Below, piece after piece: positions 49,652 to 59,494 of a stretch of 64,000 nt of DNA. A program made the position numbers and the translations under genes. Source of the stretch: Qipengyuania citrea (GTDB lineage Bacteria; Pseudomonadota; Alphaproteobacteria; Sphingomonadales; Sphingomonadaceae); the NCBI RefSeq assembly GCF_009828015.1, contig NZ_WTYG01000003.1, forward strand, positions 1-64,000. The letters are read 5' to 3'. Positions within the stretch are counted from its first letter, which is position 1, and each line of letters begins with the position of its first letter. The notes beneath the pieces are model-generated. The model saw only the letters and a list, made by a program, of their open reading frames with translations, ran no database searches and was not told the DNA's origin.

Positions 49652-49952
49652 CCAAAGAGGCATGCCGGGGCAATAGCCCGCTCGGCAGGCGGCGCGTTTA
49701 GGGCGGTCGGGGCATGCGGTCAACCGCGCAAATGCGTATTGTCCGTGATTTCTTCAGGCGGTCGCGTTCGGGGGCCTGCGGGGCGCCGTTTGCCGCCGAT
49801 GGACAGCGCATCGAACAGGCCGGGCAGCGCGCTATTTCCGGGGTGCCGCCCGCACCTGACGCGTACCACCCGAGCGGCGTCGGTGCCGCCCCCCACGATC
49901 GTGCTCTGCCGCGGGGCCGTGCTGCGGCCCTACCCGCGATCCACGGGCACGC
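49652..49952. other. Intergenic region between tRNA-Met and the RNA ligase-like gene
   Basis: 301 bp with no gene that I can support. It should carry the tRNA promoter (read on the minus strand, near the left end) and the 3' end of the mltG-ligase transcript. No integrase, attachment-site repeat or hairpin of note was seen beside the tRNA. Confidence 0.45.
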
Positions 49953-50480
49953 TTAGGGTGCGGCGGTGCCGCGAAAGGCGAAGTCCCGCACCCGCTCCCA
50001 CGGGCCGCCGCGGTAGCGAAACAGTTCGAGGCCGCGAAAGGCGAACGGCGCCGGGGCGATCGTCCCCGCCAGCTGCGCCTGCAGCGCCTTCGCTTCCTTG
50101 CCCGTGACCTTGTTCTGGATGGTGACATGCAGGCGCGGACGCTGCTGGTCCTGCTGCGTCAGCAATCCGTGGAAGTGATCGGCAATGATGCCGCGCAGAT
50201 CGAGCATGGCGGGCGCAGACAGCTTGATCGCGGTGCCCCGCCCCAGCGACATCAGCCCTTCGACCTGCCCCGGCACCGGCGCGAATTCCGCCGCCATGCG
50301 TTTGAGAACGCTGCAGGCTTCCGCCTCGCACATCGCCGGCAATGCGTGGAACAGCGTGACATGCGCTTCGAGATAATTGCGTTCGGGCGGGAAATGGGCA
50401 GTGCGCAGCGCGGTGAAACGCGCATGCAGATCGCGCGGGAGCTGCGCGGTGAGGATCAGCGGGGCGTCTTCCCCGCTCAC
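49953..50480 (-). CDS. 2'-5' RNA ligase / 2H phosphoesterase-family protein
   Basis: 175 residues starting with GTG that overlaps the mltG stop (GTGA). The two HxT motifs of the 2H phosphoesterase superfamily are visible: HVTLFHALPA at about 40-50 and HVTIQNKVTG at about 117-126. Family members process 2'-5' or cyclic phosphodiester bonds in RNA; the cellular substrate in bacteria is unclear. Cotranslated with mltG, which has no evident functional link. Confidence 0.82.
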   Translation of the reverse strand: MSGEDAPLILTAQLPRDLHARFTALRTAHFPPERNYLEAHVTLFHALPAMCEAEACSVLKRMAAEFAPVPGQVEGLMSLGRGTAIKLSAPAMLDLRGIIADHFHGLLTQQDQQRPRLHVTIQNKVTGKEAKALQAQLAGTIAPAPFAFRGLELFRYRGGPWERVRDFAFRGTAAP

Positions 50481-51448
50481 ATTTCCCCGCGCTGGCGGCG
50501 GATTTCGAACCACTTGGCGACGTTGCGGTTATGCTCTTCCAGCGTCTCCGCAAAGGCATGGCCACCGGTACCATCGGCAACCATGTAGCGCGCGCTCGTT
50601 TCCGCCGGGTCCAGCACCGCTGCGATCGCCTCACGCCCGGGATTGGTGATCGGACCCTTGGGCAGGCCGACCATCGTATAGGTGTTGTAATCGTTGATCG
50701 CGGCGATTTCGGACTGGCGGATGCGCCGGCCCAGCGGCTTGCCCTTGGTCAGCGGGTAGATGATGGTGGGATCGGCCTGCAGCAGCATGCCGTCCTTGAC
50801 CCGGTTCGAATACAGGCCGGCGACCATCCTGCGCTCGCGTGCGACGCCGGTTTCCTTTTCCACGATCGAGGCGAGGATCACGGCCTCCTGGACGCTGTCG
50901 ACCGCAATATCCTCCGCGCGTTTGGGCCAGGCCTCGGCGAGATAGTTCTGCATCGCCGCCTGCATCCGCGCGAGCACCGCGCTGCGCGCCTCGCCGCGTT
51001 CGAAATCATAGGTATCGGGCAGCACCGAGCCTTCGACCGGCACCGGGATTTCGCCAGTCAGGTGATCTTCCGCCATCAGCCGTTCGTGGACGAGGATCGA
51101 CGGCAGGCCTTCGGGGATGGTGACGAAGCGACGGATCACCTCGCCATGCTGGAACGTGTCGAGGATCGCGGCGCTGCTGGCCCCGGCGGGAAGCAGGAAT
51201 TCGCCGGCCAGGATCGGATCCGACGAGCCGAGGATCTTGGCGCGCAACAGGAATCCCTGCGGATCGGCGATCACGCCTTCCTCGGCCAGCTTCTCGGCGA
51301 CCGAGGTCAGGCTCGCACCCGAGGGGACGATGAAATTCGTATCCTCCTCGATCTCGGCACTGCCCCACCATCCCGAGACGAACCAGATCGCCGCAACGGC
51401 AAGGACCAGCGAGAGGACGCCTGCGAGGAGGCACCCGGCCTTTTTCAC
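50477..51448 (-). CDS. mltG: Endolytic murein transglycosylase MltG (YceG-like)
   Basis: 323 residues. One N-terminal membrane segment (LAGVLSLVLAVAAIWFVSGW), a LysM-like part (VPSGASLTSVAEKLAEEGVI), then the YceG catalytic domain with EGSVLPDTYDFERG, the active-site glutamate in LASIVEKETG, and LYSNRVKDGMLLQADPTIIY ending in GLPKGPITNPG. Cleaves nascent peptidoglycan strands in the periplasm. One base after fabF on the same strand; acpP-fabF-mltG is a usual gene order in alphaproteobacteria. Confidence 0.94.
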   Translation of the reverse strand: MKKAGCLLAGVLSLVLAVAAIWFVSGWWGSAEIEEDTNFIVPSGASLTSVAEKLAEEGVIADPQGFLLRAKILGSSDPILAGEFLLPAGASSAAILDTFQHGEVIRRFVTIPEGLPSILVHERLMAEDHLTGEIPVPVEGSVLPDTYDFERGEARSAVLARMQAAMQNYLAEAWPKRAEDIAVDSVQEAVILASIVEKETGVARERRMVAGLYSNRVKDGMLLQADPTIIYPLTKGKPLGRRIRQSEIAAINDYNTYTMVGLPKGPITNPGREAIAAVLDPAETSARYMVADGTGGHAFAETLEEHNRNVAKWFEIRRQRGEM

Positions 51449-51449
51449 G

Positions 51450-52709
51450 TCAATCGACCTTCTGGACGATCAGCGAGGCATTGGTGCCGCCGAATCCGAA
51501 GCTGTTGTTGAGCGCTGCGCGGACTTCGCGCTGCTTGGCCTGCTTGGGCACGAGATCGACGCCTTCGGTGCCTTCGTCCGGATTGTCGAGATTGAGCGTG
51601 GGCGGCACGATCTGGTCGCGGATCGCGAGGATGCAGAAAATCGCCTCGACCGCGCCGGCGCCGCCGAGCAGGTGACCGATTGCCGATTTGGTGCTGCTCA
51701 TCGACGCGCCGCTGAGATCGTCGCCCAGCACGCGCTTGACCGCGCCGAGCTCGATCGTGTCGGCCATGGTCGACGTGCCATGCGCGTTGACGTAATCGAT
51801 ATCGCCGGGCGCGAGACCGGCCTTCTTCAACGCCATGCGCATCGCCAGTTCGGCACCCTTGCCCTCGGGATGCGGCGCGGTGACGTGATAGGCATCGCCC
51901 GACAGGCCGTAACCGGTGACTTCGGCGTAGATCGTCGCGCCGCGCGCCTTGGCGTGTTCGTATTCCTCGAGCACCACCACGCCCGCGCCTTCGCCCATGA
52001 CGAAACCGTCGCGGTCCTTGTCATAGGGGCGGCTGGCCTCGGTCGGCCGGTCGTTCATGCTCATGTTGAGCGCGCGGGCCTGCGCGAAGCCGGCCACGCC
52101 CAGCGGATTGATAGTGCCTTCGGCCCCGCCCGCCAGCATGACGTCGGCATCGTCGAGCGCGATCATCCGCGCGGCATCGCCGATCGAATGCGCGCCGGTC
52201 GAACAGGCTGTCACCACCGCGTGATTGGGGCCCATCAGGCCGTATTTGATCGAGACTTGGCCCGAGATGAGATTGATCAGCCGCCCGTGGACGAAATGCG
52301 GCGACACGCGGCCGGGACCGCGTTCGTGCAGCACGATGCTTTCCTTCTCGATCCCCGGCAGACCGCCGATGCCCGAACCGATCGAAACGCCGGTGCGCAG
52401 TTTGAGCTCGTCATCCATGTCGACGAGACCGGCATCCTCGAGCGCCTGGCCCGCCGCGTCGATGCCATAGACGATGAACGGATCGACCTGCCGCTGGACC
52501 TTGTGATCGACGCGCTTGTCGGGATCGAAGCCGAATTCATGATCCTTGGGCTTCACCTCGCAGGCGATGGTGCATTTCTGCCCTTCGGTGTCGAAGCGCG
52601 TGATTTGCGCGGCTCCGCTCTTGCCCGCGATCAGGTTCTTCCAAGAAGTCTCCACGTCCCCGCCGAGGGGGGTGACGAGGCCAAGTCCGGTTACGACCAC
52701 ACGACGCAT
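51450..52709 (-). CDS. fabF: 3-oxoacyl-[acyl-carrier-protein] synthase II
   Basis: 419 residues, KAS II. The active-site cysteine is Cys169 in VVTACSTGAHSIG, with His310 (NAHGTSTMADT) and His346 (SAIGHLLGGAG), the Cys-His-His triad. Condenses malonyl-ACP with acyl-ACP in fatty acid elongation. It follows acpP after a 94-bp gap holding two hairpins, which may lower fabF relative to acpP expression. Confidence 0.96.
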   Translation of the reverse strand: MRRVVVTGLGLVTPLGGDVETSWKNLIAGKSGAAQITRFDTEGQKCTIACEVKPKDHEFGFDPDKRVDHKVQRQVDPFIVYGIDAAGQALEDAGLVDMDDELKLRTGVSIGSGIGGLPGIEKESIVLHERGPGRVSPHFVHGRLINLISGQVSIKYGLMGPNHAVVTACSTGAHSIGDAARMIALDDADVMLAGGAEGTINPLGVAGFAQARALNMSMNDRPTEASRPYDKDRDGFVMGEGAGVVVLEEYEHAKARGATIYAEVTGYGLSGDAYHVTAPHPEGKGAELAMRMALKKAGLAPGDIDYVNAHGTSTMADTIELGAVKRVLGDDLSGASMSSTKSAIGHLLGGAGAVEAIFCILAIRDQIVPPTLNLDNPDEGTEGVDLVPKQAKQREVRAALNNSFGFGGTNASLIVQKVD

Positions 52710-52731
52710 GTAATTCTCCGCAGATAAGACA

Positions 52732-52785
52732 ACAGGCCCGGCCCGCTATGGGGTCGGGCCTGTCCGGTCCCGCATATAATGCGGG
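52732..52785 (-). terminator. Two tandem hairpins between acpP and fabF
   Basis: ACAGGCCCG (52732-52740) pairs with CGGGCCTGT (52755-52763), and CCCGCAT (52769-52775) with ATGCGGG (52779-52785). In the acpP-to-fabF direction the short hairpin comes first. There is no long T-run, so partial termination or 3'-end protection of the abundant acpP message is more likely than full termination. Confidence 0.6.
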
Positions 52786-52803
52786 ATTCGAAAAGCGCGA
52801 GCC

Positions 52804-53040
52804 TTAGCCCTTGTGCTCTTCGATATACTTGGTCGCGTCGCCGACGGTGGTGATCTTCTCGGCCGCATCGTCGGGGATTTCGACACCGAATTCCTCTTCG
52901 AAGGCCATGACCAGCTCGACGATGTCGAGGCTGTCCGCACCGAGATCGTCGATGAAGCTGGCTTCCTGGGTGACCTTGTCGGCCTCGACGCCGAGGTGCT
53001 CGACGACAATTTTCTGCACGCGGTCGGCAGTATCGCTCAT
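52804..53040 (-). CDS. acpP: Acyl carrier protein
   Basis: 78 residues, acidic. Phosphopantetheine attachment is Ser37 in the DSL of [17 protein letters not shown]. The ATG lies behind GAGAGGGA; the frame is open 13 codons further without conserved sequence. Carries growing acyl chains in fatty acid synthesis; adjacent to fabF. Confidence 0.97.
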   Translation of the reverse strand: MSDTADRVQKIVVEHLGVEADKVTQEASFIDDLGADSLDIVELVMAFEEEFGVEIPDDAAEKITTVGDATKYIEEHKG

Positions 53041-53196
53041 TTGTATCCCTCTCGAATTTGGGGGTTTCTGAATTGCCAATCGCCCTAATCAACGGAGCGG
53101 CGCAGCGCAAGGGCAACTCGCCGTGTACCCCGGACCCAAACGCGTTGCGGTTGATTTCCCCTTCATAGCACACACTGCAAAAAGGGAAATAAAACA

Positions 53197-53628
53197 ATGG
53201 CTAGCACCGTTTTCAAGAGCCTCACCGATACCACTTTCGATTCCGTCGAAGGCTATCGCCAGGCGGCCGAAACCGCCAACAATCCGCAGCTGACGCAGGC
53301 CCTGCAGCAGCGCGGCCAGGAGCGCGGCCAGACGCTGCAGCAGATGAATGCCGAACTGCAGCGCCAGGGTGAGGAACTGGTCACCAAGGGCACGCTGACC
53401 GGCGAAGCGCACCAGATGTGGCAGAGCGTCACTGCCGCCGTCGAAAACAACGACGAAGCGGCCGCAGAGCGCGTCGAGGAAGGCGAGGACTACATCAAGA
53501 ACAAGTTCCAGCAGGCGCTCGAGAGCGACCAGCTCGAAGTGCAAGAGCGCGCGGTCGTCCAGCAGGCATATAGCGAGATCTGTGCCGGCGAACGTTTCGG
53601 CGACTTCGCCGCCAAGCAGTTCGACTGA
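53197..53628 (+). CDS. DUF2383-like four-helix-bundle protein
   Basis: 143 residues, highly helical and rich in Gln and Glu (AETANNPQLTQALQQRGQER, QSVTAAVENNDEAAAERVEEGEDYI). The layout fits the PA2169/DUF2383 ferritin-like helix-bundle family. No signal peptide; metal ligands cannot be assigned with confidence. Such proteins are often stress-induced. Single-gene unit, divergent from acpP and ended by a strong terminator shared with aspS. Confidence 0.78.
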   Translation: MASTVFKSLTDTTFDSVEGYRQAAETANNPQLTQALQQRGQERGQTLQQMNAELQRQGEELVTKGTLTGEAHQMWQSVTAAVENNDEAAAERVEEGEDYIKNKFQQALESDQLEVQERAVVQQAYSEICAGERFGDFAAKQFD

Positions 53629-53645
53629 CATATTCCTGAATAACG

Positions 53646-53680
53646 AAAAAGGGCGCGGGATCCGGTCCCGCGCCCTTTTT
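53646..53680. terminator. Bidirectional Rho-independent terminator
   Basis: Perfect stem GGGCGCGGGA (53651-53660) / TCCCGCGCCC (53666-53675) with a 5-base loop, flanked by AAAAA on one side and TTTTT on the other. It ends both the DUF2383-like gene (plus) and aspS (minus). Confidence 0.93.
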
Positions 53681-53718
53681 CGTTCGCGCTGCGCGGCTTG
53701 TCGCCCTGCGCTTGCCGG

Positions 53719-55536
53719 TCAGTCGCCCGCGCGGTCGACGCGGGTCGCCTCTGCCCCCTGCGGCTTGGGTGCATCGACGGTCCGGATATGGACATCGCGC
53801 AGCTGGCGCGGACTGACGAGGCTGGGTGCACCCATCATCAGGTCCTGCGCCTTCTGGTTGAGCGGGAAGGCAATCACTTCGCGGATATTGGGTTCGTCCG
53901 CCAGCAGCATCACGATCCGGTCGATCCCCGGGGCCGAACCGCCATGCGGCGGGGCGCCGAGCTTGAACGCCTCGATCATGCCGCTGAAGTTCTCGTCGAC
54001 ATCGGCCTGGCTGTATCCGGCCAGTTCGAAAGCCTTGTACATGATGTCCGGGCGGTGGTTCCGGATCGCGCCCGAGGACAGCTCGTAGCCGTTGCAGACG
54101 ATGTCGTACTGCCACGCGAGGATGTCGAGCGGGTCCTTGGTTTCCAGCGCTTCCATCTCGCCCTGCGGCATCGAGAAGGGGTTGTGGCTGAAATCGATTT
54201 TCTTCTGTTCTTCGTCATATTCGAACATCGGGAAATCGACGATCCAGCAGAACTTGAAGCAGCCTTCCTCGATCAGGCCGAGTTCCTCGGCCACGCGGGT
54301 ACGCGCGGCGCCCGCCAGCTTGGCGGCGTCCTTTTCCTTGCCTGCGGCAAAGAACAGGCCGTCGTTCTCGCCCAGTCCCAGTTCGGCATAAAGCTTTTCC
54401 ATGCCTTCGGTGCCGTGGTTCTTGGCGATCGGCCCGCCGAACTCGCCGCCCTTGCGGGTGACATAGCCGAGCCCGGCAAAACCTTCGCGGCGTGCCCAGT
54501 CGTTCATTTCGTCGAAGAACTTGCGGCTCTTCTCATGCGTGCTCGGTGCGGGGATCACCCGGACCCGGCCGCCGCCGCCCACGATCTTCTCGAACAGGCC
54601 GAAGCCGGAGGTTTCGAAGTGTTCGGTCACGTCCGAGATGATCAGCGGATTGCGCAGGTCGGGCTTGTCGCTGCCGTATTTGAGCATCGCTTCGGCATAG
54701 GGGATGCGCGGGAACTCGCCCGCGGGCGTGACGCTCTTGCCGCCCGAAAATTCCTCGAACACGCCGGCCAGCACGGGCTCGATCGTCTGGAAGACGTCTT
54801 CCTGCGTGACGAAGCTCATCTCGAAATCGAGCTGGTAGAATTCGGGGCTGCGGTCGGCGCGCAGGTCTTCGTCGCGGAAGCATGGCGCGATCTGGAAGTA
54901 CCGGTCGAAGCCCGCCACCATCAACAGCTGCTTGAACATCTGCGGGGCCTGCGGAAGCGCATAGAAATGGCCGGGATGCAGGCGGCTGGGGACCAGATAG
55001 TCGCGCGCGCCTTCGGGGCTCGATGCGCCGAGGATCGGGGTCTGGAACTCGCTGAAGCCCTGCTCGATCATCCGGCGGCGCAGCGAGGTAATGACCCGGT
55101 TGCGCAGCATGATATTGGCGTGGACACGCTCGCGGCGCAGGTCGACGAAACGGTATTTGAGGCGCGTTTCCTCGGGATAGTCCTCTGCCGAATTGACGAT
55201 CAGCGGCAGGTCGTCGGCACGGCTCTGGACATTGACCGAGCGCGCGAAGACCTCGATTTCGCCGGTCGGCAGGTTGGCGTTGACCGCAGCGCCGTCGCGG
55301 GCCTTTACCACGCCGTCGATGGTGACCACCGATTCCAGCTTCATCTTGTCGAGGATCGGCAGTGCCTCGCTGTCCTCGTCGGCTACGATCTGGGTGATGC
55401 CGTAATGGTCGCGCAGATCGACGAACAGCACGCCGCCATGGTCGCGCTTGTTGTGGACCCAACCCGACAGGCGAACGGTTTCGCCGACATTGTCCTTGGT
55501 CAGCTGGGCGCAGGTATGGGTGCGGTAGGCGTGCAT
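53719..55536 (-). CDS. aspS: Aspartyl-tRNA synthetase, bacterial type
   Basis: 605 residues, the bacterial-type length with GAD insertion. N-terminal OB fold ([42 protein letters not shown]), class II motif 2 region [21 protein letters not shown], and motif 3 [22 protein letters not shown]. Charges tRNA-Asp; alphaproteobacterial members may also charge tRNA-Asn where GatCAB is present. Single gene closed by the terminator at 53646-53680. Confidence 0.97.
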   Translation of the reverse strand: MHAYRTHTCAQLTKDNVGETVRLSGWVHNKRDHGGVLFVDLRDHYGITQIVADEDSEALPILDKMKLESVVTIDGVVKARDGAAVNANLPTGEIEVFARSVNVQSRADDLPLIVNSAEDYPEETRLKYRFVDLRRERVHANIMLRNRVITSLRRRMIEQGFSEFQTPILGASSPEGARDYLVPSRLHPGHFYALPQAPQMFKQLLMVAGFDRYFQIAPCFRDEDLRADRSPEFYQLDFEMSFVTQEDVFQTIEPVLAGVFEEFSGGKSVTPAGEFPRIPYAEAMLKYGSDKPDLRNPLIISDVTEHFETSGFGLFEKIVGGGGRVRVIPAPSTHEKSRKFFDEMNDWARREGFAGLGYVTRKGGEFGGPIAKNHGTEGMEKLYAELGLGENDGLFFAAGKEKDAAKLAGAARTRVAEELGLIEEGCFKFCWIVDFPMFEYDEEQKKIDFSHNPFSMPQGEMEALETKDPLDILAWQYDIVCNGYELSSGAIRNHRPDIMYKAFELAGYSQADVDENFSGMIEAFKLGAPPHGGSAPGIDRIVMLLADEPNIREVIAFPLNQKAQDLMMGAPSLVSPRQLRDVHIRTVDAPKPQGAEATRVDRAGD

Positions 55537-55657
55537 GAAAAGCTCGATCTTTCTGCCGGAATCGGATGGGACCGCGCGCGCATCCGGGCGCGGCGCGAAA
55601 GCGCGCCCCTAACAGCCATCAAGGGCTGTTTTGTCAAGATTCGTCTGGTCTGGAAGG

Positions 55658-56515
55658 TCAGGCGATTCGCGCGCGCCGCAGCGCCCGCAGCGCGGCCGCA
55701 CGCAGCCAGGGCCGCGCCCCCGGCGCCGGCAAGCGCACGCGGTAGCGGCCAAGCAGGCCGTTCAGGGCCCAAGCATCGTCCTGCATCAGGCTGCTGTGCG
55801 AGCGCCAGGTTACCGAGAGCGAGATCGACGGTTCGGCCCCGACCGTGACCGTGTGCGGGGCCTTGAAGGGAACGTGGAGCGCATCGCCCGGCGCAAGGTC
55901 GAAAGGCCAGCCCTGCGCTGCCAGTTCGGGCCGCCAGTCGAGCAGATTGTCGCCGCTGCGATGGAAGCGTTCATTGTCCGACCGGGACGGCAGGCCGCAG
56001 GATGGCGGCAGGATCGTGAACCGTTTGCGCCCGGAGATCTGGAACAGGATGTTGTATTCCGGATCGAAATGCAGCGGAGTGACAAGCCCCGGCGAACTGA
56101 TGAACAGGAAGGCGGTGGGTTTGACGATCGCGCCGGTACGCGTTTCGACCACCGGCGCGACTGCCTGCAGGATATCGGCGACGAGCGGCGCGAAATCGGG
56201 CCATCTGTCCAGTTCGCGCAGCATGATCCAGCGCTTCGTGCCGGCGAGCCCATGCACCAGCGCCCGCAGATCCGCCGGGTGTTCGGGCAAAACGCGAAAG
56301 CGCTGCTGCGGCGTATCCTCGCGTATCTCGATCAGCGCGGGATCGGCTCCCGCGATGGTATCGGCCAGCCGCGCCCAGTCGAAGCACGGTTCGATGTCGA
56401 GCCTGTGCGAAAGCAGGTGCGCGGCTTCGGGATCGGCCCCCCACAGCGGCGCGCGGTCGAAGCCGGGCGTGGCTGCGACTGCATCGAAAGCATGCTGGAA
56501 TTCCATGCGGGACAT
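55658..56515 (-). CDS. Cupin-like JmjC-domain (cupin_8) oxygenase
   Basis: 285 residues from the ATG at 56515; other ATGs at 56527 and 56506 and a TTG at 56536 are possible. The double-stranded beta-helix fold has the iron motif HFD in VTPLHFDPEYNILFQISGRKRF and a distal histidine in VPFKAPHTVTVG. These belong to 2-oxoglutarate-dependent hydroxylases of the JmjC/FIH-like group, acting on proteins, peptides or small molecules. No neighbour suggests a substrate. Divergent from rnd. Confidence 0.78.
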   Translation of the reverse strand: MSRMEFQHAFDAVAATPGFDRAPLWGADPEAAHLLSHRLDIEPCFDWARLADTIAGADPALIEIREDTPQQRFRVLPEHPADLRALVHGLAGTKRWIMLRELDRWPDFAPLVADILQAVAPVVETRTGAIVKPTAFLFISSPGLVTPLHFDPEYNILFQISGRKRFTILPPSCGLPSRSDNERFHRSGDNLLDWRPELAAQGWPFDLAPGDALHVPFKAPHTVTVGAEPSISLSVTWRSHSSLMQDDAWALNGLLGRYRVRLPAPGARPWLRAAALRALRRARIA

Positions 56516-56725
56516 GGGGTGTACCATGGCACGCAAGCGTTAAGACCGCCTTGACCCGGCCCCGTGCAGGTCTAAAGCGGCGCGCATCGCGACGGTGCAT
56601 AGCTGCATGGCCGCGATTGCAGGCAGCGCGCACAGCCCGCTAGCCTGCCCTTGCGGGATGACCCCGCGCATTCATGGGCCCCGGCCCGGGGGCGGTACTC
56701 CGCCCGACAGAAACGAAAAGATACG

Positions 56726-57928
56726 ATGAAAATCCACGAACTTATAACCGAAACCGAACCGCTGGCGGAACTGTGCGAGCGGCTGGGCCAACACGAATTC
56801 GTGTGCGTCGACACCGAATTCATGCGCGAGAACACCTTCTGGCCCGAACTCTGCCTCGTGCAGATCGGCAATGGTGAAGAAGCCGCTGCGATCGACCCGC
56901 TCGCACCCGGGATCGACCTGGCCCCGCTGTGGGACCTGCTGTGCGACAATGATGACGTGCTCAAGGTCTTCCATGCAGGCGGACAGGACGTCGAGATCGT
57001 CTACAATTTCACCGGCAAGACGCCGCAGCCGATCTTCGACACGCAGATCGCGATGATGGCGATCAGCCAGTCCGAACAGATCGGCTATGCCAATCTGGTC
57101 GAAAGCTGGCTGGGACTGACGATCGACAAAGGTGCGCGCTTTACCGACTGGAGCCGCCGCCCGCTCACCGATCGGCAGATCGAATATGCGATCGGCGACG
57201 TGACGCATCTGGCGGACATCTTCCCGCGGATCCTCAAGAAGCTGATCAAGACCGGCCGCGGCGCATGGCTCGATGCCGAGATGGAGAAGCTGGCCGATCC
57301 GCAGAATTATGCCAACGATGCCGATCTCGCCTGGAAACGGATCCGATCGTCCGGCCGCAATCCCGCGGTTCTCGGCCGCCTGAAGGCGCTCGCCGCCTGG
57401 CGCGAGAGCGAAGCACAGCACAAGAACATCCCGCGCGGCCGGATCATGCGCGACGAAACGCTGGCCGATATCGCCAGCCATCCGCCCAAGCAGCAACCCG
57501 ATCTCGTCAAGGTGCGCGGCTTGTCGAATGCGTGGAAAGACAACGATATCGGCAAGCGCCTGATGAAAGTGCTCGAAAAGGCCGAACCGCTGCCCAAGGA
57601 TGAAATGCCCGACAAACCCAAACGCGGTGCGCCGCTCGGCAAGGAAGGCGCACTCGTCGCCGACCTGCTCAAGCTGCTGCTCAAGATCCGTGCCCGCGAG
57701 ATCGACGTCGCCTCGCGGCTGCTGACCCGCGCCGACGAAATGGAAGCGCTGGCCGCAGGCGCGCGCGACCTGAGCATCCTCAAGGGCTGGCGCTACGACG
57801 TGTTCGGCAAGGACGCGCTCGAACTGGTCGAAGGCCGCCTCGCCTTCGCCGTCAAGGACGGGCGGCTGCTGATGACCCATGTCGATGAACTGCACGCCGG
57901 CATGGTCGAAGCCCAGGCCGCCGAATAG
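56726..57928 (+). CDS. rnd: Ribonuclease D
   Basis: 400 residues. DEDDy exonuclease motifs: CVDTEFMRE (motif I), LKVFHAGGQDVEIVY (motif II) and YAIGDVTHLADI (motif III with Tyr). Two HRDC-type domains follow (about 210-290 and 310-380). Trims 3' ends of tRNA and other RNAs. The ATG was chosen as the first with family sequence; an open frame upstream has none. Followed 24 bases later by oxyR on the same strand. Confidence 0.93.
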   Translation: MKIHELITETEPLAELCERLGQHEFVCVDTEFMRENTFWPELCLVQIGNGEEAAAIDPLAPGIDLAPLWDLLCDNDDVLKVFHAGGQDVEIVYNFTGKTPQPIFDTQIAMMAISQSEQIGYANLVESWLGLTIDKGARFTDWSRRPLTDRQIEYAIGDVTHLADIFPRILKKLIKTGRGAWLDAEMEKLADPQNYANDADLAWKRIRSSGRNPAVLGRLKALAAWRESEAQHKNIPRGRIMRDETLADIASHPPKQQPDLVKVRGLSNAWKDNDIGKRLMKVLEKAEPLPKDEMPDKPKRGAPLGKEGALVADLLKLLLKIRAREIDVASRLLTRADEMEALAAGARDLSILKGWRYDVFGKDALELVEGRLAFAVKDGRLLMTHVDELHAGMVEAQAAE

Positions 57929-57952
57929 CAGCCGGGCAGGAACCGAACCGCC

Positions 57953-58849
57953 ATGTCGACCTATCTCCCCACCATCAAGCAGCTGCAGTATCTCGTGGCG
58001 CTGCACGAACACGGCCATTTCGGCCGCGCTGCCGAGGCGAGCTTCGTTTCGCAATCCACCCTATCGGCAGGCATCCGCGAGCTCGAATCGCTGCTCGGCG
58101 TGACCTTGGTCGAACGCAGCCGCCGCGTGGTGCGGTTCACACCGCTCGGCAATACGGTGGTCGAGAAAGCGCACCGCCTGCTGCGCGAGGCGGAAGAGCT
58201 GTCCGACCTCGTCCTCGCCGCCGGCAAGCCGCTGTCGGGCGAGCTGCGGATGAGCGTCATACCGACGATCGCGCCCTTCCTGCTGCCGCGGATCCTGCCC
58301 CGCCTGCGCGAGGAACGCCCCCAGCTGAAGCTGTTCCTGCGCGAGGAGACCACCGATCACGCGCTGGAATCGCTGCATCACGGCCGCGCCGACTGCGTGC
58401 TGATGGCGCTGCCCTTCGCCACCGGCGATGTCGCCAAGGCGACGATCCGCGAAGATGCGCTGTATGTCGCTTTTCCCAAAGACGATCCGCGCGATCCGCC
58501 CGCCGTCATTCCCGCCAGCATGATCGACCAGGGGCGGCTGCTGCTGCTCGAGGACGGGCATTGCCTCAAGGAACATGCGCTGGCGGCCTGCAACCGGCCC
58601 GAATTGCGCGCCAGCGCGACAATGATCGGGACCAGCCTGCACACGATGGTCCAGATGGTCGACAATGGCCTCGGCCTGACGATGCTGCCCGAAATGGCGA
58701 TCGAAGCGGGCATCCTGCACGGCACCGATGTCGTGGCGCGCCCGCTGAAGGGTGACAACACCAGCCGCGAGATCGCGCTGATCTGGCGCACGAATTCGCC
58801 GCGCGAAGAGGAATTCAAGCTGCTGGCGGAAGAGCTGCGCGCGGGCTAA
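57953..58849 (+). CDS. oxyR: OxyR, hydrogen-peroxide-sensing LysR regulator
   Basis: 298 residues. LysR winged helix (GHFGRAAEASFVSQSTLSAG) and a sensor domain with both redox cysteines, Cys204 and Cys213, in LEDGHCLKEHALAACN, the same nine-residue spacing as Cys199/Cys208 of E. coli OxyR. Oxidation forms a disulfide that activates antioxidant genes. The exported catalase of this window is a candidate target although it lies 13 kb away. Probably cotranscribed with rnd. Confidence 0.93.
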   Translation: MSTYLPTIKQLQYLVALHEHGHFGRAAEASFVSQSTLSAGIRELESLLGVTLVERSRRVVRFTPLGNTVVEKAHRLLREAEELSDLVLAAGKPLSGELRMSVIPTIAPFLLPRILPRLREERPQLKLFLREETTDHALESLHHGRADCVLMALPFATGDVAKATIREDALYVAFPKDDPRDPPAVIPASMIDQGRLLLLEDGHCLKEHALAACNRPELRASATMIGTSLHTMVQMVDNGLGLTMLPEMAIEAGILHGTDVVARPLKGDNTSREIALIWRTNSPREEEFKLLAEELRAG

Positions 58850-58900
58850 TTTCGGCTGAGGCGCTGATGCCGAGCCGGCGCAAAGGCCTTCTCGCGCGCG

Positions 58901-59494
58901 TCAGTCCATGTGCTTGAGGCCGACGCGCAGATAATCCCAGCCGGTAATGACCGTCAGGATCGCCGCGCCCCACAGCGTCACCAGGCCGACCAGATGCGGG
59001 ATATTGTGCAGCACCCCGCCCGCTGCGAAGTTCCATCCGGGCAGGCCCTGGCCGAGGATGAGTGAGCCCAGCGAGACCATCTGCAGCGTGGTCTTCCACT
59101 TGGCGAGCTTGCTCACCGGCACCGAGACCTGCAGCGGCCCGAGAAATTCGCGCAGGCCCGACACGGCGATTTCGCGCATCAATATGACCAGCCCGGCAAC
59201 CACATGCATGTCGCCGACATAGGGTCCGCGCAGCACGCCTTGCGCCGCCAGCACCAGGATGACCGCCGCCACCATGATCTTGTCCGCGATTGGATCGAGA
59301 AAAATGCCGAGCTTGGACACCGTGCCGCTGGTCCGCGCGAGATAGCCGTCGAAATAGTCGGTGATCCCCATCAGGCAGTAGAGCCCGAAGGCGAGCAGGT
59401 AGCCCGCCGCCCAGCCCGGCCACCAGAGGAAATAGGCCAGCAGCGGAATCGCGAAAATGCGCGACAACGTCAGGATGTTGGGCAGCGTCAGCAT
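58901..59494 (-). CDS. pgsA: CDP-diacylglycerol-glycerol-3-phosphate 3-phosphatidyltransferase
   Basis: 197 residues, several membrane segments. The CDP-alcohol phosphatidyltransferase motif is intact: DGYLARTSGTVSKLGIFLD followed by PIAD, giving DG..AR..G..D..D. Start MLTLPNILTLSRI is the standard PgsA opening; an open frame 16 codons longer is rejected. Makes phosphatidylglycerophosphate in the inner membrane. Convergent with oxyR. Confidence 0.93.
   Translation of the reverse strand: MLTLPNILTLSRIFAIPLLAYFLWWPGWAAGYLLAFGLYCLMGITDYFDGYLARTSGTVSKLGIFLDPIADKIMVAAVILVLAAQGVLRGPYVGDMHVVAGLVILMREIAVSGLREFLGPLQVSVPVSKLAKWKTTLQMVSLGSLILGQGLPGWNFAAGGVLHNIPHLVGLVTLWGAAILTVITGWDYLRVGLKHMD

Noticed and set aside
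49560-49700. Integration site of a mobile element at tRNA-Met
   Set aside because: No integrase gene and no repeat of the tRNA 3' end nearby.
55612-55632. Hairpin ACAGCC/GGCTGT followed by TTTT
   Set aside because: The T-run is on the plus strand, where no gene ends; flanking genes are both on the minus strand, so termination is not supported.
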